The notes under the pieces are model-generated. The model made no database searches. It saw nothing but the letters and a program-made list of their open reading frames with translations, and was not told the origin of the DNA. Of a stretch of 64,000 nt of DNA, positions 57,378-64,000 are shown one piece after another; position 1 is the stretch's first letter, and every line of letters begins with the position of its first letter. The stretch spans positions 248,001 to 312,000 of the forward strand of contig JAWLHU010000002.1 in assembly GCA_041690255.1 (NCBI GenBank), read 5' to 3'. The DNA is from JAWLHU01 sp041690255 (GTDB lineage Bacteria > Bacillota > Sulfobacillia > Symbiobacteriales > Symbiobacteriaceae). The position numbers were made by a program, and so were the translations under genes.

Positions 57378-58865
57378 ATGGTCGTGGAACTGAGCAGAAT
57401 TCTGATGGCGTTGCCGGAGGCTGAACCCAACAAACCGGTGGTCGGATCGGTCGAGGGGCTCGCGTACAACACTAAGACGTTGAAAAACGGTGAACTGTTC
57501 GTCTGCCTGCGCGGAAAAAAGACGGATGGGCACAATTTCGCCGCGACCGCCCTGCAGCAGGGGGCTGCAGCTCTTCTCGTCGAGAAATTCCTGCCCCTGC
57601 AGTCCCTCCAAATCCGGGTGCCGGATACCCGTCACGCCCTGGCAGTGCTGGCGCGCCATATGTATCATGACCCGGCCGCCCGGCTGGGCCTTGTAGGGGT
57701 GACAGGGACAAACGGCAAGACCACGACCACGTTCTATGTGCGTTCGGTTTTGCAGCAACTGGGGAGCCCTGTCGGTCTGGTCGGAACGGTGGTCAACCAG
57801 CTCGCAGGTGCCGCCATGCCCAGCGATCTGACCACACCGGAATCGCTGGACCTGATCCGACTCTTTGATCAGGCGCTGAGGGAGGGGTGCGATTGGCTGG
57901 TCATGGAGGTCTCCAGCCATGCTCTCGCCATGGGACGAGTGAGACCGGACGAGTTCGATCTGGCGGTCGTCACCAATATCGCCCGTGATCACTTTGAGTT
58001 TCACGGAACCTATGAGCACTACTGGGGCTCCAAGGCCCGCCTGGTGCGGGAATTGGGGCAGGAGCGAAAAGGGAACCGGCCCAAGGCCGCCATTCTAAAC
58101 AGCGATGATCCTCAGGTCATGGCCATGGCGAGCAGGGGCGGCTCGCCTGTGGTCACCTTCGGAGTGACACAGCCGGCGGATGTTCGTGCGGCTGACGTCG
58201 AGTCTACCATTACGGGAACCCGCTTCACGCTGCATCTACCCGGAGCCTCACCCACCAGGGTTCACCTGGCTATGCCGGGGCGGTTTAACGTGTACAACGC
58301 ACTGGCTGCCGCAGCCGTGGGGTGGCAGGCAGGTGTAGGACTGGAGGCCATTGTGCGGGGCTTGGAGGAGTGCCGCTCTGTGCCCGGTCGGGTTGAGTGG
58401 ATCGATGAGGGTCAGCCATTCCGGGTCCTGGTTGACTTCGCTCATAACCCCGATGCACTGGCCAAGCTGGTCTCAATCCGTCCCGAGGGGCCCGGGGGAA
58501 GATCGATTCTGGTCTTCGGTGCGGAGGGGGGCAAGGATCGGGGAAAGCGCCCCCAGATGGGAGAGGCGGCTCGGGGCGCTGATTACGTCATTATTACCAG
58601 TGACAACATGCCGGAGGAGGACCCGCTCGATGTCGCGCGACAGATCGCTGCCGGCCTCGGTGAGAGAGCTCACGAGATCCTGCCCGACCGGCGGGAGGCG
58701 ATCGCCCGGGGAGTGGCTCTGGCCAGGCCCGGGGACCTTTTGATTATCGCCGGAAAGGGGCACGAGCAGACCTGGGTCTACGGAGGAACCCGGATCCCCT
58801 TCGATGACCGTGTTGTCGTGCGCGAGATGATCCGCCTGCAGAGGTCCATGCGGCCCTCCGAATGA
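57378..58865 (+). CDS. murE: UDP-MurNAc-tripeptide synthetase (MurE-type ligase)
   Basis: A 495-residue Mur ligase that adds the third residue to the peptidoglycan stem peptide. The ATP site is GTNGKTTTT near residues 110-118; SSHALAMGRV and a late IIAGKGHEQTW are MurE hallmarks. The residue-selecting motif is D409-N-M-P-E-E-D-P, unlike the usual DNPR of diaminopimelate-adding enzymes: the specificity Arg is missing. The added amino acid is therefore uncertain, and this could be a paralogue. The ATG at 57378 follows AGGAGGGG. It is not in a division cluster, being divergent from moxR and followed by a separate promoter. Confidence 0.85.
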   Translation: MVVELSRILMALPEAEPNKPVVGSVEGLAYNTKTLKNGELFVCLRGKKTDGHNFAATALQQGAAALLVEKFLPLQSLQIRVPDTRHALAVLARHMYHDPAARLGLVGVTGTNGKTTTTFYVRSVLQQLGSPVGLVGTVVNQLAGAAMPSDLTTPESLDLIRLFDQALREGCDWLVMEVSSHALAMGRVRPDEFDLAVVTNIARDHFEFHGTYEHYWGSKARLVRELGQERKGNRPKAAILNSDDPQVMAMASRGGSPVVTFGVTQPADVRAADVESTITGTRFTLHLPGASPTRVHLAMPGRFNVYNALAAAAVGWQAGVGLEAIVRGLEECRSVPGRVEWIDEGQPFRVLVDFAHNPDALAKLVSIRPEGPGGRSILVFGAEGGKDRGKRPQMGEAARGADYVIITSDNMPEEDPLDVARQIAAGLGERAHEILPDRREAIARGVALARPGDLLIIAGKGHEQTWVYGGTRIPFDDRVVVREMIRLQRSMRPSE

Positions 58866-58914
58866 TACCTCCGGGGGTAATGCAGTTCTGCCTTCCACAA
58901 AGCAAAACCTGTGG

Positions 58915-58920
58915 TATACT
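58915..58920 (+). promoter_or_regulatory. Promoter of the TlpA-like gene
   Basis: TATACT preceded by TGG forms an extended -10 element about 31 nt before the GTG start. The -35 region is weak. Confidence 0.45.
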
Positions 58921-58951
58921 GGGGCCAGCGCTCACAATGAGGTGAACCTTT

Positions 58952-59575
58952 GTGACACAGAAAGAACGTACTCGCTCGATCCGGTTGGCCTTTGTGCTCC
59001 TCAGCATCCTGCTTCTTACGGCTGGCTGCGGGGGGGCCCGCGAGGTGGAGCAGCAGGCCCCGGAGGCGCCCGTGGGGGGGAGCACCGAGCAAGAGCAGAC
59101 AGCTGCACCGAAGGGGCCGGTCAAAGCGGCGATCAAGCCTCTCCCCGGTTACCAGGCTCCGAACTTCAAGGCACAGGATGCCATGACCGGTGAGACCTTC
59201 AGCCTGGCCGACCTGCGCGGGCAGGTTGTCTTCCTGAACTTCTGGGCGACCTGGTGCCCGCCCTGCAAAGCAGAAATGCCGGAGATGGAAGCACTCCACC
59301 AGGAGATGGGCGACAAGGTCCGAATCATTGCTCTGGGAGCGGATGCTACAGAGAAGCCGGAGAAGCTGGTTGCCTTTGCGAAGGCGATGGATCTCAGCTT
59401 CCAGGTGGCCTGGGATGGTGGCGTGGCCGCGGAGGCCTACCGGGTGACCGGCATTCCGACCAGCTACTTCATTGACGCAAAGGGAGTCATTCGAGCCCGC
59501 TACCCCGGTCCTATGAACCTGGAGCAGATGAAGCAGTTTGTCGAGGACGCCTCCAAGGAGGCCGAGAGCAAGTAG
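58952..59575 (+). CDS. Thioredoxin-like lipoprotein (TlpA/ResA type)
   Basis: A 207-residue membrane-tethered thiol-disulfide protein. The lipoprotein signal ends in the lipobox LTAGC near residue 26, followed by a charged Pro/Gln/Glu linker to about residue 60. The thioredoxin fold carries the active site WCPPC in FLNFWATWCPPCKAEMPEME, with the cis-Pro in GIPTSYFID. Relatives reduce apocytochrome c or resolve disulfides outside the membrane. The GTG at 58952 follows GAGGTGA. The DUF1405 gene follows after 21 nt, possibly co-transcribed. Confidence 0.9.
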   Translation: MTQKERTRSIRLAFVLLSILLLTAGCGGAREVEQQAPEAPVGGSTEQEQTAAPKGPVKAAIKPLPGYQAPNFKAQDAMTGETFSLADLRGQVVFLNFWATWCPPCKAEMPEMEALHQEMGDKVRIIALGADATEKPEKLVAFAKAMDLSFQVAWDGGVAAEAYRVTGIPTSYFIDAKGVIRARYPGPMNLEQMKQFVEDASKEAESK

Positions 59576-59596
59576 CGGCGAGGGAGAGACCTGCCC

Positions 59597-60217
59597 ATGT
59601 CCTTTTTCCGGAAGCTGCTGTACAGCGTCGCTCATGACCGTTTCTGGTGGTGGGCGCTGCTGGTGATCAACTTCTTTGGCTCACTCTATGGGTTTTACTG
59701 GTATCGCGGGCAACTCGCTTCTACCCCCGCCAAGTACTGGCTGATTGTCCCGGACAGCCCGGGCTCCACCTTCCTTCTCTGCATCTGGCTGGCGCTTCTG
59801 CTGGCCGGGGTCAGTTGGCGGAAACCGTCCATGCAGGTGTTGGCCGCTATTGCCTTTGTCTCCAACATGAAGTATGGTTTGTGGACCTCGATCGTGCTGC
59901 CCCAGGCTGGCATAAAGTTCGGCTGGGAGTTTGAATACGTCTATCTCACCGCCTCCCACCTTGCCATGTGGGTGCAGGCAATGATCTTCTCTCGGTACTA
60001 TAAGCCGGGCCTGCTGCCTGCCGTCGGTGCACTGCTCTTCATGTGGTTTCAGGACCTGGTCGACTACGGGCTGCTTAACACCCACCCGATCCTGCCCTAT
60101 GAGTCGGAACTGGCCTTCGCTCGGGCCGTAGCGATTGGACTCTCCTCGGTCTGGGGGTTCTACCTGGTTCTTCAGGCGCTGTTTGACAGGAGGATCGGGC
60201 GGGCCTACAATAGTTAG
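59597..60217 (+). CDS. DUF1405 membrane protein
   Basis: A 206-residue integral membrane protein of the DUF1405 (YpjA) family, with about six helices. Conserved stretches include FWWWALLVINFFGSLYGFYWY near residue 15, NMKYGLWTSIV and AMIFSRYYKPGLL. It occurs mostly in Firmicutes and has no known function. The ATG at 59597 is preceded by GAGGGAGAG. The end of the gene contains a consensus promoter (60183-60211) that drives csoR. Confidence 0.85.
   Translation: MSFFRKLLYSVAHDRFWWWALLVINFFGSLYGFYWYRGQLASTPAKYWLIVPDSPGSTFLLCIWLALLLAGVSWRKPSMQVLAAIAFVSNMKYGLWTSIVLPQAGIKFGWEFEYVYLTASHLAMWVQAMIFSRYYKPGLLPAVGALLFMWFQDLVDYGLLNTHPILPYESELAFARAVAIGLSSVWGFYLVLQALFDRRIGRAYNS
60183..60211 (+). promoter_or_regulatory. 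Consensus promoter for csoR inside the DUF1405 gene
   Basis: TTGACA (60183-60188) and TACAAT (60206-60211) are separated by exactly 17 nt, the best promoter match in the window. It lies within the last codons of the DUF1405 gene, 40 nt before the csoR start, and is followed directly by the TACCC/GGGTA dyad. Confidence 0.75.
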
Positions 60218-60232
60218 TACCCCAGTAGGGTA
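60218..60232. promoter_or_regulatory. Predicted CsoR operator
   Basis: TACCC-CAGTA-GGGTA is a perfect 5-bp inverted repeat with a 5-nt centre, immediately after the -10 box and over the transcription start. TACCC/GGGTA arms with G/C runs are typical of CsoR-type copper operators. Confidence 0.65.
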
Positions 60233-60250
60233 TAGAGGGAGGCCTGTCAC

Positions 60251-60547
60251 ATGGGTCAAGTTCGACTCTCTGGTGATCCCCCGCTTGTCCGCGACAAGCA
60301 GGGGATTCAGGATCGGCTCAAGAAGATTGAAGGACAAGTGCGCGGGCTGCAGCGCATGGTTGAGGAAGACCGGTACTGCGTAGATGTCCTCGTTCAGGTC
60401 GCAGCCGCCAAGGCCGCCTTGAACAAGGTTGGTCTCGCCCTCCTGGAAGGGCATGCCCGTGGCTGCATGCAGGCTGCCGTGCGCCGGGGTGAGGGCGATG
60501 AGGCGGTATCGGAACTGATGGACGTCCTTGAACGGTTCATCAAGTAG
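60251..60547 (+). CDS. csoR: CsoR-family copper-sensing repressor
   Basis: A 98-residue all-helical repressor (DUF156). The Cu(I) ligand set is complete: Cys43 (RYCVDVL), His68 (EGHARGC) and Cys72. The basic DRLKKIEGQVRGLQRMV helix is the DNA-contacting part. Cu(I) binding should release the dyad at 60218-60232. The ATG at 60251 lies after AGAGGGAGG. The P-type-ATPase-like membrane gene follows 13 nt downstream, presumably the regulated target, whereas copA and copZ themselves are not present. Confidence 0.9.
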   Translation: MGQVRLSGDPPLVRDKQGIQDRLKKIEGQVRGLQRMVEEDRYCVDVLVQVAAAKAALNKVGLALLEGHARGCMQAAVRRGEGDEAVSELMDVLERFIK

Positions 60548-60560
60548 TGGAGGGCCTTCG

Positions 60561-60968
60561 ATGAGTAGACCGTTGGGGGATGCAGAACCCCTGAAGACTA
60601 CCCACGAGGATCGACTTGGTCGGGTGGTTGTCAGCGGGGTGCTGTTCCTGCCATTTCTCGTGAACGGGGTCTCCCAGTTGCTCGGGTTCGAGATCTTCTA
60701 CGTGGCAGATCCAATGATACAGGTGGTCTGGGGCTTCCTGGCCCAGCTTTTCGGCGGGGTCCCACTCTACCGGCAGGCCTTGGAACATCTCCGACATGGT
60801 GGCAACGCCCTCGCTCTCTGGTCTGCCCTGCTGACTACCGCAGCCTTCCTGGGTAGTCTCTTTACCGCGCTTCTTCGACCGGAGTGGGGGGTCTACTTCT
60901 GGCTCTCTGCTCTGGTGACCTTCCTGTACTTTGCCCGCCGTTTTCTGCTGACGCGGCGGAGTCACTGA
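60561..60968 (+). CDS. Small membrane protein resembling the N-terminal helices of CopA-type ATPases
   Basis: A 135-residue protein with about four hydrophobic segments. Residues at about 50-110 follow the pattern of the first membrane region of copper P-type ATPases (IQVVWGFLAQLFGGVPLYRQALEHLRHGGNALALWSALLTTAAFLGSLF against the FxxGxPFYxxAxxxLRxGxxNMDxLxxLxTxxAxxxS pattern of CopA). The phosphorylation, nucleotide and actuator domains are absent. The ATG at 60561 follows GGAGGG. It may be a remnant or a stand-alone metal-handling protein under CsoR control. Confidence 0.65.
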   Translation: MSRPLGDAEPLKTTHEDRLGRVVVSGVLFLPFLVNGVSQLLGFEIFYVADPMIQVVWGFLAQLFGGVPLYRQALEHLRHGGNALALWSALLTTAAFLGSLFTALLRPEWGVYFWLSALVTFLYFARRFLLTRRSH

Positions 60969-60983
60969 CCAGCATGACGAGAG

Positions 60984-61013
60984 AGGGCCGTGGGCAAGTC
61001 CCACGGCCCTTTC
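60984..61013 (+). terminator. Terminator after the csoR operon
   Basis: AGGGCCGTGGG pairs with CCCACGGCCCT around a 5-nt loop, followed by TTCTG. Confidence 0.85.
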
Positions 61014-61054
61014 TGTCCCGACCGTAAACCGGCGGGCGATGTGTAGGCCAGACC

Positions 61055-61306
61055 TTATACGGCGCCAAAGCCACCCCAGCCACCTGGATAGGCGGCGATG
61101 CCGGGAATACCCGCGGTGGTCGGATAGGCCGACGGCACCGTGGCAACGGTGGTCACGGGAACGGCGTACTCGTAGACCCGGTAGACGGTCGCGTTCGCAG
61201 CGGGATAGGCAGCCGCCCCCGGCGCAATGGCGAGGTCATTTGCACCCGCCTGGGCGCCAATGAAGGGCGAGAAGGCCGGAACTTTTCCGTAACCGCCAAA
61301 GTTCAT
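61055..61306 (-). CDS. Low-complexity Gly/Ala/Pro/Tyr-rich protein
   Basis: An 83-residue protein dominated by Ala, Gly, Pro, Tyr and Val, with a NFGGYGK start and a YPGGWGGFGAV end. There is no signal peptide, cysteine or charged cluster. The ATG at 61306 follows AAAGGAGA. Such composition is typical of surface or spore-coat components, but this is inference only. The 130 nt between it and the ArsR terminator hold nothing recognised. Confidence 0.55.
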   Translation of the reverse strand: MNFGGYGKVPAFSPFIGAQAGANDLAIAPGAAAYPAANATVYRVYEYAVPVTTVATVPSAYPTTAGIPGIAAYPGGWGGFGAV

Positions 61307-61439
61307 CTGTTCAAGCTCTCCTTTCTGCTCGTGACCTCCACGGGTTCCGGTGAGAGGAGGTCACCGCCCCCTGAGGTGGAGCCTCGATGCCAGCGTATGA
61401 TGGCGGGGGGTCTGGTGTGACATCTACCGGTTCGCGAAA

Positions 61440-61468
61440 GACCCCGCACTGCATAACAGTACGGGGTC
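61440..61468 (-). terminator. Terminator after the ArsR-type gene
   Basis: GACCCCG-x-ACTG pairs with CAGT-x-CGGGGTC around a 5-nt loop; on the minus strand it runs into TTTCGCG. It lies 10 nt beyond the ArsR stop. Confidence 0.75.
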
Positions 61469-61478
61469 TGCACGAACG

Positions 61479-62045
61479 CTATTGGGGTTTCGACTTCTCG
61501 CCGGAGGGGAAGGCGAGGTAGTGGAAGACAAACTCCCCGTCTTCCGCCTCGTACTTCCCAATCAACTTCTGAAGCTCGCGAAGAAAACCGTCCAGATCGG
61601 AGCCGGCGAGCCGCACGCGGTAGAACCCGTGGGCGGTGCTGGCCTCGCTCTCCTCGCCGGCGGAGTGCTCCAGGTCAGCCCTGTAGGCCCGCAGGAAGTC
61701 GGACTGGGTCTTGTTCAACTCTCGCAGAAAACCGGTCTCCAGGTGGTTGCGCCCCTCGGGCTGACGGGCCAGGTAGGGGTCGGTCTGAAACTCCTTGGCG
61801 ATCGCCTGGTAGTACTTCTCGATGATGCCGTTCTGGGTCTCCCGGGTGAACTTCAGCTCGACAAGGCCAACCTTAAGGAGCTGCTTCACGTGATAACTGG
61901 TCTTGGCAGGCTCTTCGCCAAACTGGTCGGCCAATTGCTTCGCGGTCATAGGCTTCTCAGCCAGGGAGCTGAGAATTTTCACGCGAGACGTATGGCTCAA
62001 CGCCTTCAGTTGCTTAATGTCACTGATCGTATACTGTTCCAGCAC
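61479..62045 (-). CDS. ArsR-family winged-helix regulator
   Basis: A 188-residue regulator. The N-terminal 85 residues form an ArsR-type winged helix (LKALSHTSRVKILSSLAEKPMTAKQLADQFG, then TSYHVKQLLKVGLVELK). The C-terminal 100 residues are helical and lack the Cys or His clusters of metal sensors, so it may sense another signal or a protein. The GTG at 62045 follows AAAGGGGCGG. An AT-rich 160-nt region upstream holds two palindromes that could be its targets. The methyltransferase gene upstream on the same strand may be linked. Confidence 0.82.
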   Translation of the reverse strand: MLEQYTISDIKQLKALSHTSRVKILSSLAEKPMTAKQLADQFGEEPAKTSYHVKQLLKVGLVELKFTRETQNGIIEKYYQAIAKEFQTDPYLARQPEGRNHLETGFLRELNKTQSDFLRAYRADLEHSAGEESEASTAHGFYRVRLAGSDLDGFLRELQKLIGKYEAEDGEFVFHYLAFPSGEKSKPQ

Positions 62046-62143
62046 GTAGACGCCGCCCCTTTATCATTGTTTCCAGCACGGCAAATATTGCACATCAAGT
62101 TTAACATGCGATCGATCATTCATAAAGCCTTTCTTACAGATGC

Positions 62144-62158
62144 AGAATAGTCTATTCT
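62144..62158. promoter_or_regulatory. Perfect palindrome upstream of the ArsR-type gene
   Basis: AGAATAG-T-CTATTCT is a perfect 7-bp inverted repeat in AT-rich DNA between the ArsR and methyltransferase genes. A second small dyad, GCAA-ATA-TTGC, lies at 62081-62091. Either could bind the ArsR-type protein. Confidence 0.5.
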
Positions 62159-62207
62159 AAGTCGAGGGCCCGGATCGCTGAGGAGGGCGGCTCCGGGCCA
62201 TGTGCGC

Positions 62208-63023
62208 CTAGACCTTCGTGCCGATCGCTTCAACCGCTGACCACGTGACCGGAAATCCACGGACGCCTTGACGGCGAATGTACTCGGCAGCCATGTGCTG
62301 TAGTTGAATAATCGCTTCCTCGGGGAGGTCAGCAGCCCAGTGTGGCGCAATCACAGACATCAGACCGACGAACGAGGTGCCGTCGCGAACTCGGAACCGC
62401 TCCGTCGGGTTGGTGAGGCGCTCCACCAGGAATCCGCTCTGCGACATCAGATGTCCGACATCGAGTCCCGTCGGCAGATCAGGAACGGAGGAGGGCGCCT
62501 GCCCGCCCACCAGGTGGTGCACCAGCCCGTCGACCAGGGCGAACCACTCACCGAAGCCCGGAGCAGTGGCCGTGATCAGCGCCAGTTGCCCGCCGCGTCG
62601 GAGTACCCGGGCCATTTCCGCCATCGCCTTTCGACGATCGCGGAACCAGTGGAAGACAGAGTTGCAGATGACCAGGTCGAAGGTAGCGTCGCCATAGGGG
62701 AGCTGCTCTGCATCACCTACGACAAACTGGGCCGGGAGGCCGAGCGCTCGGGCTTTTGCTTGGGCGACAGAGACCATGCCGGGCGATATATCGATCCCGG
62801 CCAATATCCGGGCGGGTCCAAAGAGGCGCGCCGCCTCAATCAGGTTCAGTCCGGTGCCGGAGCCAACATCCAGAATGGCAGGCATGGGCGGAACCCGCAG
62901 AGAGGGGAGGAGCCGGTACAGACCGGCCAGGTACATGGCTCCGGCCACCTCATCGTATCGCGGGGCTGAGCGCGAGTATCCCCTGGCCAGCCGGGATTTT
63001 ACCGCTTCCACGTCGGTTGACAC
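62208..63023 (-). CDS. Class I SAM-dependent methyltransferase
   Basis: A 271-residue methyltransferase of the UbiE/BioC-like group. Motif I is AILDVGSGTGLNLIEAA near residue 50, followed by GIDISPGMV, a GDAEQLPYGDATFDLV acidic motif and NSVFHWFRDRRKAM. The small-molecule substrate is unknown. The start is GTG at 63023; both the GTG and its GGGGG ribosome binding site lie within a perfect inverted repeat (63015-63035), so translation may be regulated. A GC-rich hairpin at about 62165-62199 follows the stop. Confidence 0.85.
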   Translation of the reverse strand: MSTDVEAVKSRLARGYSRSAPRYDEVAGAMYLAGLYRLLPSLRVPPMPAILDVGSGTGLNLIEAARLFGPARILAGIDISPGMVSVAQAKARALGLPAQFVVGDAEQLPYGDATFDLVICNSVFHWFRDRRKAMAEMARVLRRGGQLALITATAPGFGEWFALVDGLVHHLVGGQAPSSVPDLPTGLDVGHLMSQSGFLVERLTNPTERFRVRDGTSFVGLMSVIAPHWAADLPEEAIIQLQHMAAEYIRRQGVRGFPVTWSAVEAIGTKV

Positions 63024-63035
63024 CCCCTGTCAACC
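63015..63035 (-). promoter_or_regulatory. Inverted repeat enclosing the ribosome binding site and start codon
   Basis: GGTTGACA-5 nt-TGTCAACC is a perfect 8-bp stem. On the mRNA the loop is the GGGGG ribosome-binding run and the GUG start straddles the loop and stem. It could act as a translational switch or as a protein-binding dyad. Confidence 0.55.
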
Positions 63036-63138
63036 AAGATACGCGCCGCACTGTCCGCGCGTACCTGGGGCCAAAGCAGTGGCGGGCCCATAGGATAGGG
63101 TCAGTCACCAAATCGATGTGAGCAGAGGTGGTTACGCA

Positions 63139-63786
63139 GTGCGACGTGGGATGATCGCCGCCCCGCCCTTCATGCCGCCGGGTGGCATGCGCTTCCCCGG
63201 GGCCCCTCCGATGATGCCGCCGATGCCGGGCAACATGCCAATGCCACCGGCGGCACCCCAACAGCCCCAACAGCCCCAGCAGGGGGCAGGGGGCTACCCG
63301 AGCCAGCAACCGGCGCCCCAACAGCAAGCCCCGGTCGGTCAGCAGGCCTTCCAGCCGTGGCCGATGCCCCAGTTCGCGATGCCCCAGCCCGGCCCCGAGG
63401 GCCCGGCGCCCGCCCAGGCGGTTTCGCCTGACCATCCGCAAGCCATTCTGCCGAACCAGGCCCAACTCCAGCCCCAGCCCGCCGCCGATCCCGGTACCCA
63501 ACAACTTCTCCTGCAACAGCAGCAGGCCTTTGCTCAACAGCAGGCCCTGGCCCAGCAGCAGGCCCTGGCGTACCAGGCCTGGCAACAGCAGCAGCAGGCC
63601 GCCCTGGCCTCGCTACTCCCGTACATGATGCCCCAGTCTCATTCCCAGGTAGGGGCGGAGGGCCCCGCCGATCAGCCGGCACCGGAGGGCCAAACGACCC
63701 CGCCCGTCCGTCCGGTCCGCCGGTCCGTCCATGCGGGAACCTACTCCACCAAACGGCGCAGCGATGGTTATTCTACCCGGATTTAA
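63139..63786 (+). CDS. Pro/Gln-rich low-complexity protein (spore-coat-like)
   Basis: A 215-residue protein almost wholly of low complexity: Met/Pro/Gly-rich at residues 5-45, then long Gln and Ala-Gln runs (QQQQAFAQQQ, LAQQQALAYQ) and a basic, Ser/Thr-rich tail ending RRSDGYSTRI. There is no signal peptide. GTG 63139 lies 8-9 nt after AGAGGTGG; GTG 63118 in frame has no site. The composition fits a structural or assembly protein such as a spore-coat component, but no family is recognised. A strong terminator follows. Confidence 0.6.
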   Translation: MRRGMIAAPPFMPPGGMRFPGAPPMMPPMPGNMPMPPAAPQQPQQPQQGAGGYPSQQPAPQQQAPVGQQAFQPWPMPQFAMPQPGPEGPAPAQAVSPDHPQAILPNQAQLQPQPAADPGTQQLLLQQQQAFAQQQALAQQQALAYQAWQQQQQAALASLLPYMMPQSHSQVGAEGPADQPAPEGQTTPPVRPVRRSVHAGTYSTKRRSDGYSTRI

Positions 63787-63796
63787 GCGGTGCCTG

Positions 63797-63837
63797 AAAG
63801 CCCCAGAACTCTTGCTGTGCAAGGGTTCTGGGGCTTC
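63797..63837 (+). terminator. Terminator after the Pro/Gln-rich gene
   Basis: GAAGCCCCAGAAC-type left arm (AAGCCCCAGAAC) pairs with GTTCTGGGGCTT, extended by CTT/AAG across one mismatch, around a 7-nt loop. Confidence 0.85.
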
Positions 63838-63899
63838 ACAGTGCCCGGGTGATCCGATTGTTGGCTAGTTGACTCGGCTCAGCCTCCGCGAAATTTTTC

Positions 63900-63915
63900 T
63901 TGGTACTAGTACCAA
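63900..63915. promoter_or_regulatory. 16-bp perfect palindrome near the window end
   Basis: TTGGTACTAGTACCAA reads the same on both strands. Related bits (GATACTATAGTGCC and TTGGTGCTATTATAGG) follow within 60 nt, so this looks like an operator region of a gene beyond the window. No gene is visible from 63838 to 64000. Confidence 0.5.
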
Positions 63916-64000
63916 ATGGGCTTTCGCCTTATCCCGAGACTTGATACTATAGTGCCTGAGTTGGTGCTATTATAGGTTGCAGAGTCAGTTCGCCAGCCCC

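Overview
The window is GC-rich, gene-dense bacterial DNA with about 68 supported protein-coding genes, no rRNA or tRNA gene that I could recognise, and no CRISPR array. Strong AGGAGG-type ribosome binding sites, frequent GTG and TTG starts, a MurT/GatD pair, SelB, MenA, TatC, CsoR, a DUF1405 protein and a YdbD-type manganese catalase point to a high-GC Firmicute. A Symbiobacterium-like lineage fits, but this is inference from gene content and style, not from a marker tree.

Layout. 0-6.9 kb (+): a partial gene, a 2Fe-2S ferredoxin, a DUF72 protein, an ECF sigma factor, pgsA, a PrcB-domain protein with thiN, an M3-type peptidase and an SbtA-type permease. 6.9-8.7 kb (-): an MFS exporter and a DinB-fold protein. 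8.9-13.9 kb (+): a Ca2+/cation exchanger, a HAD phosphatase, a PIG-L deacetylase, the CCA-adding enzyme, a GrdB-like protein and a DUF2007 protein. 14.1-19 kb: a TetR repressor divergent from an ABC exporter, a 44-residue membrane peptide and a short-chain dehydrogenase, with two palindromic operators. 19-22.3 kb: a coiled-coil membrane protein and a glutamine-type ABC importer. 22.4-24.5 kb: an accessory stretch with two unrecognised genes, an 81-bp direct repeat and a 13-unit minisatellite. 24.5-30.5 kb (-): anti-sigma and sigma factor, an Ldh-family oxidoreductase, an MFS transporter, Mn catalase and a lipoprotein. 30.8-33.5 kb (+): murT-gatD and a cysteine-cluster protein. 33.6-34.8 kb: a lower-GC MerR/DUF4258/YgiT-zinc-finger island. 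34.9-45.4 kb: methyltransferase, ClpP-class membrane protease, lipoprotein, menA, a large PAS/GAF histidine kinase, trxB and selB. 45.5-52.7 kb: a degenerate REC-GGDEF protein, a lipoprotein, an M23 peptidase, three M42 aminopeptidase genes in tandem and tatC. 52.8-57.3 kb (-): moxR, DUF58 and transglutaminase operon. 57.4-61 kb (+): murE, a TlpA-like lipoprotein, DUF1405, csoR and a P-type-ATPase-like membrane protein. 61-64 kb: two low-complexity proteins flanking an ArsR regulator and a methyltransferase.

Most notable observations. (1) Four genes on the minus strand between 25.7 and 30.5 kb appear to start with CTG, each exactly 9 nt after a GGAG; for three of them no ATG, GTG or TTG is available between the upstream in-frame stop and conserved coding sequence. 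(2) The third M42 peptidase has lost the catalytic Glu and the last metal-binding His, so the tandem looks like two enzymes plus a pseudoenzyme. (3) The MerR/DUF4258/YgiT island has a palindrome placed in its promoter spacer and resembles a three-part toxin-antitoxin module. (4) csoR has a consensus promoter inside the preceding gene, a TACCC/GGGTA operator and a downstream miniature copper-ATPase-like membrane protein. (5) A REC-GGDEF protein has lost both signature motifs.

Start sites were chosen from ribosome binding site spacing and known family N-termini, so several differ from the longest open frame.
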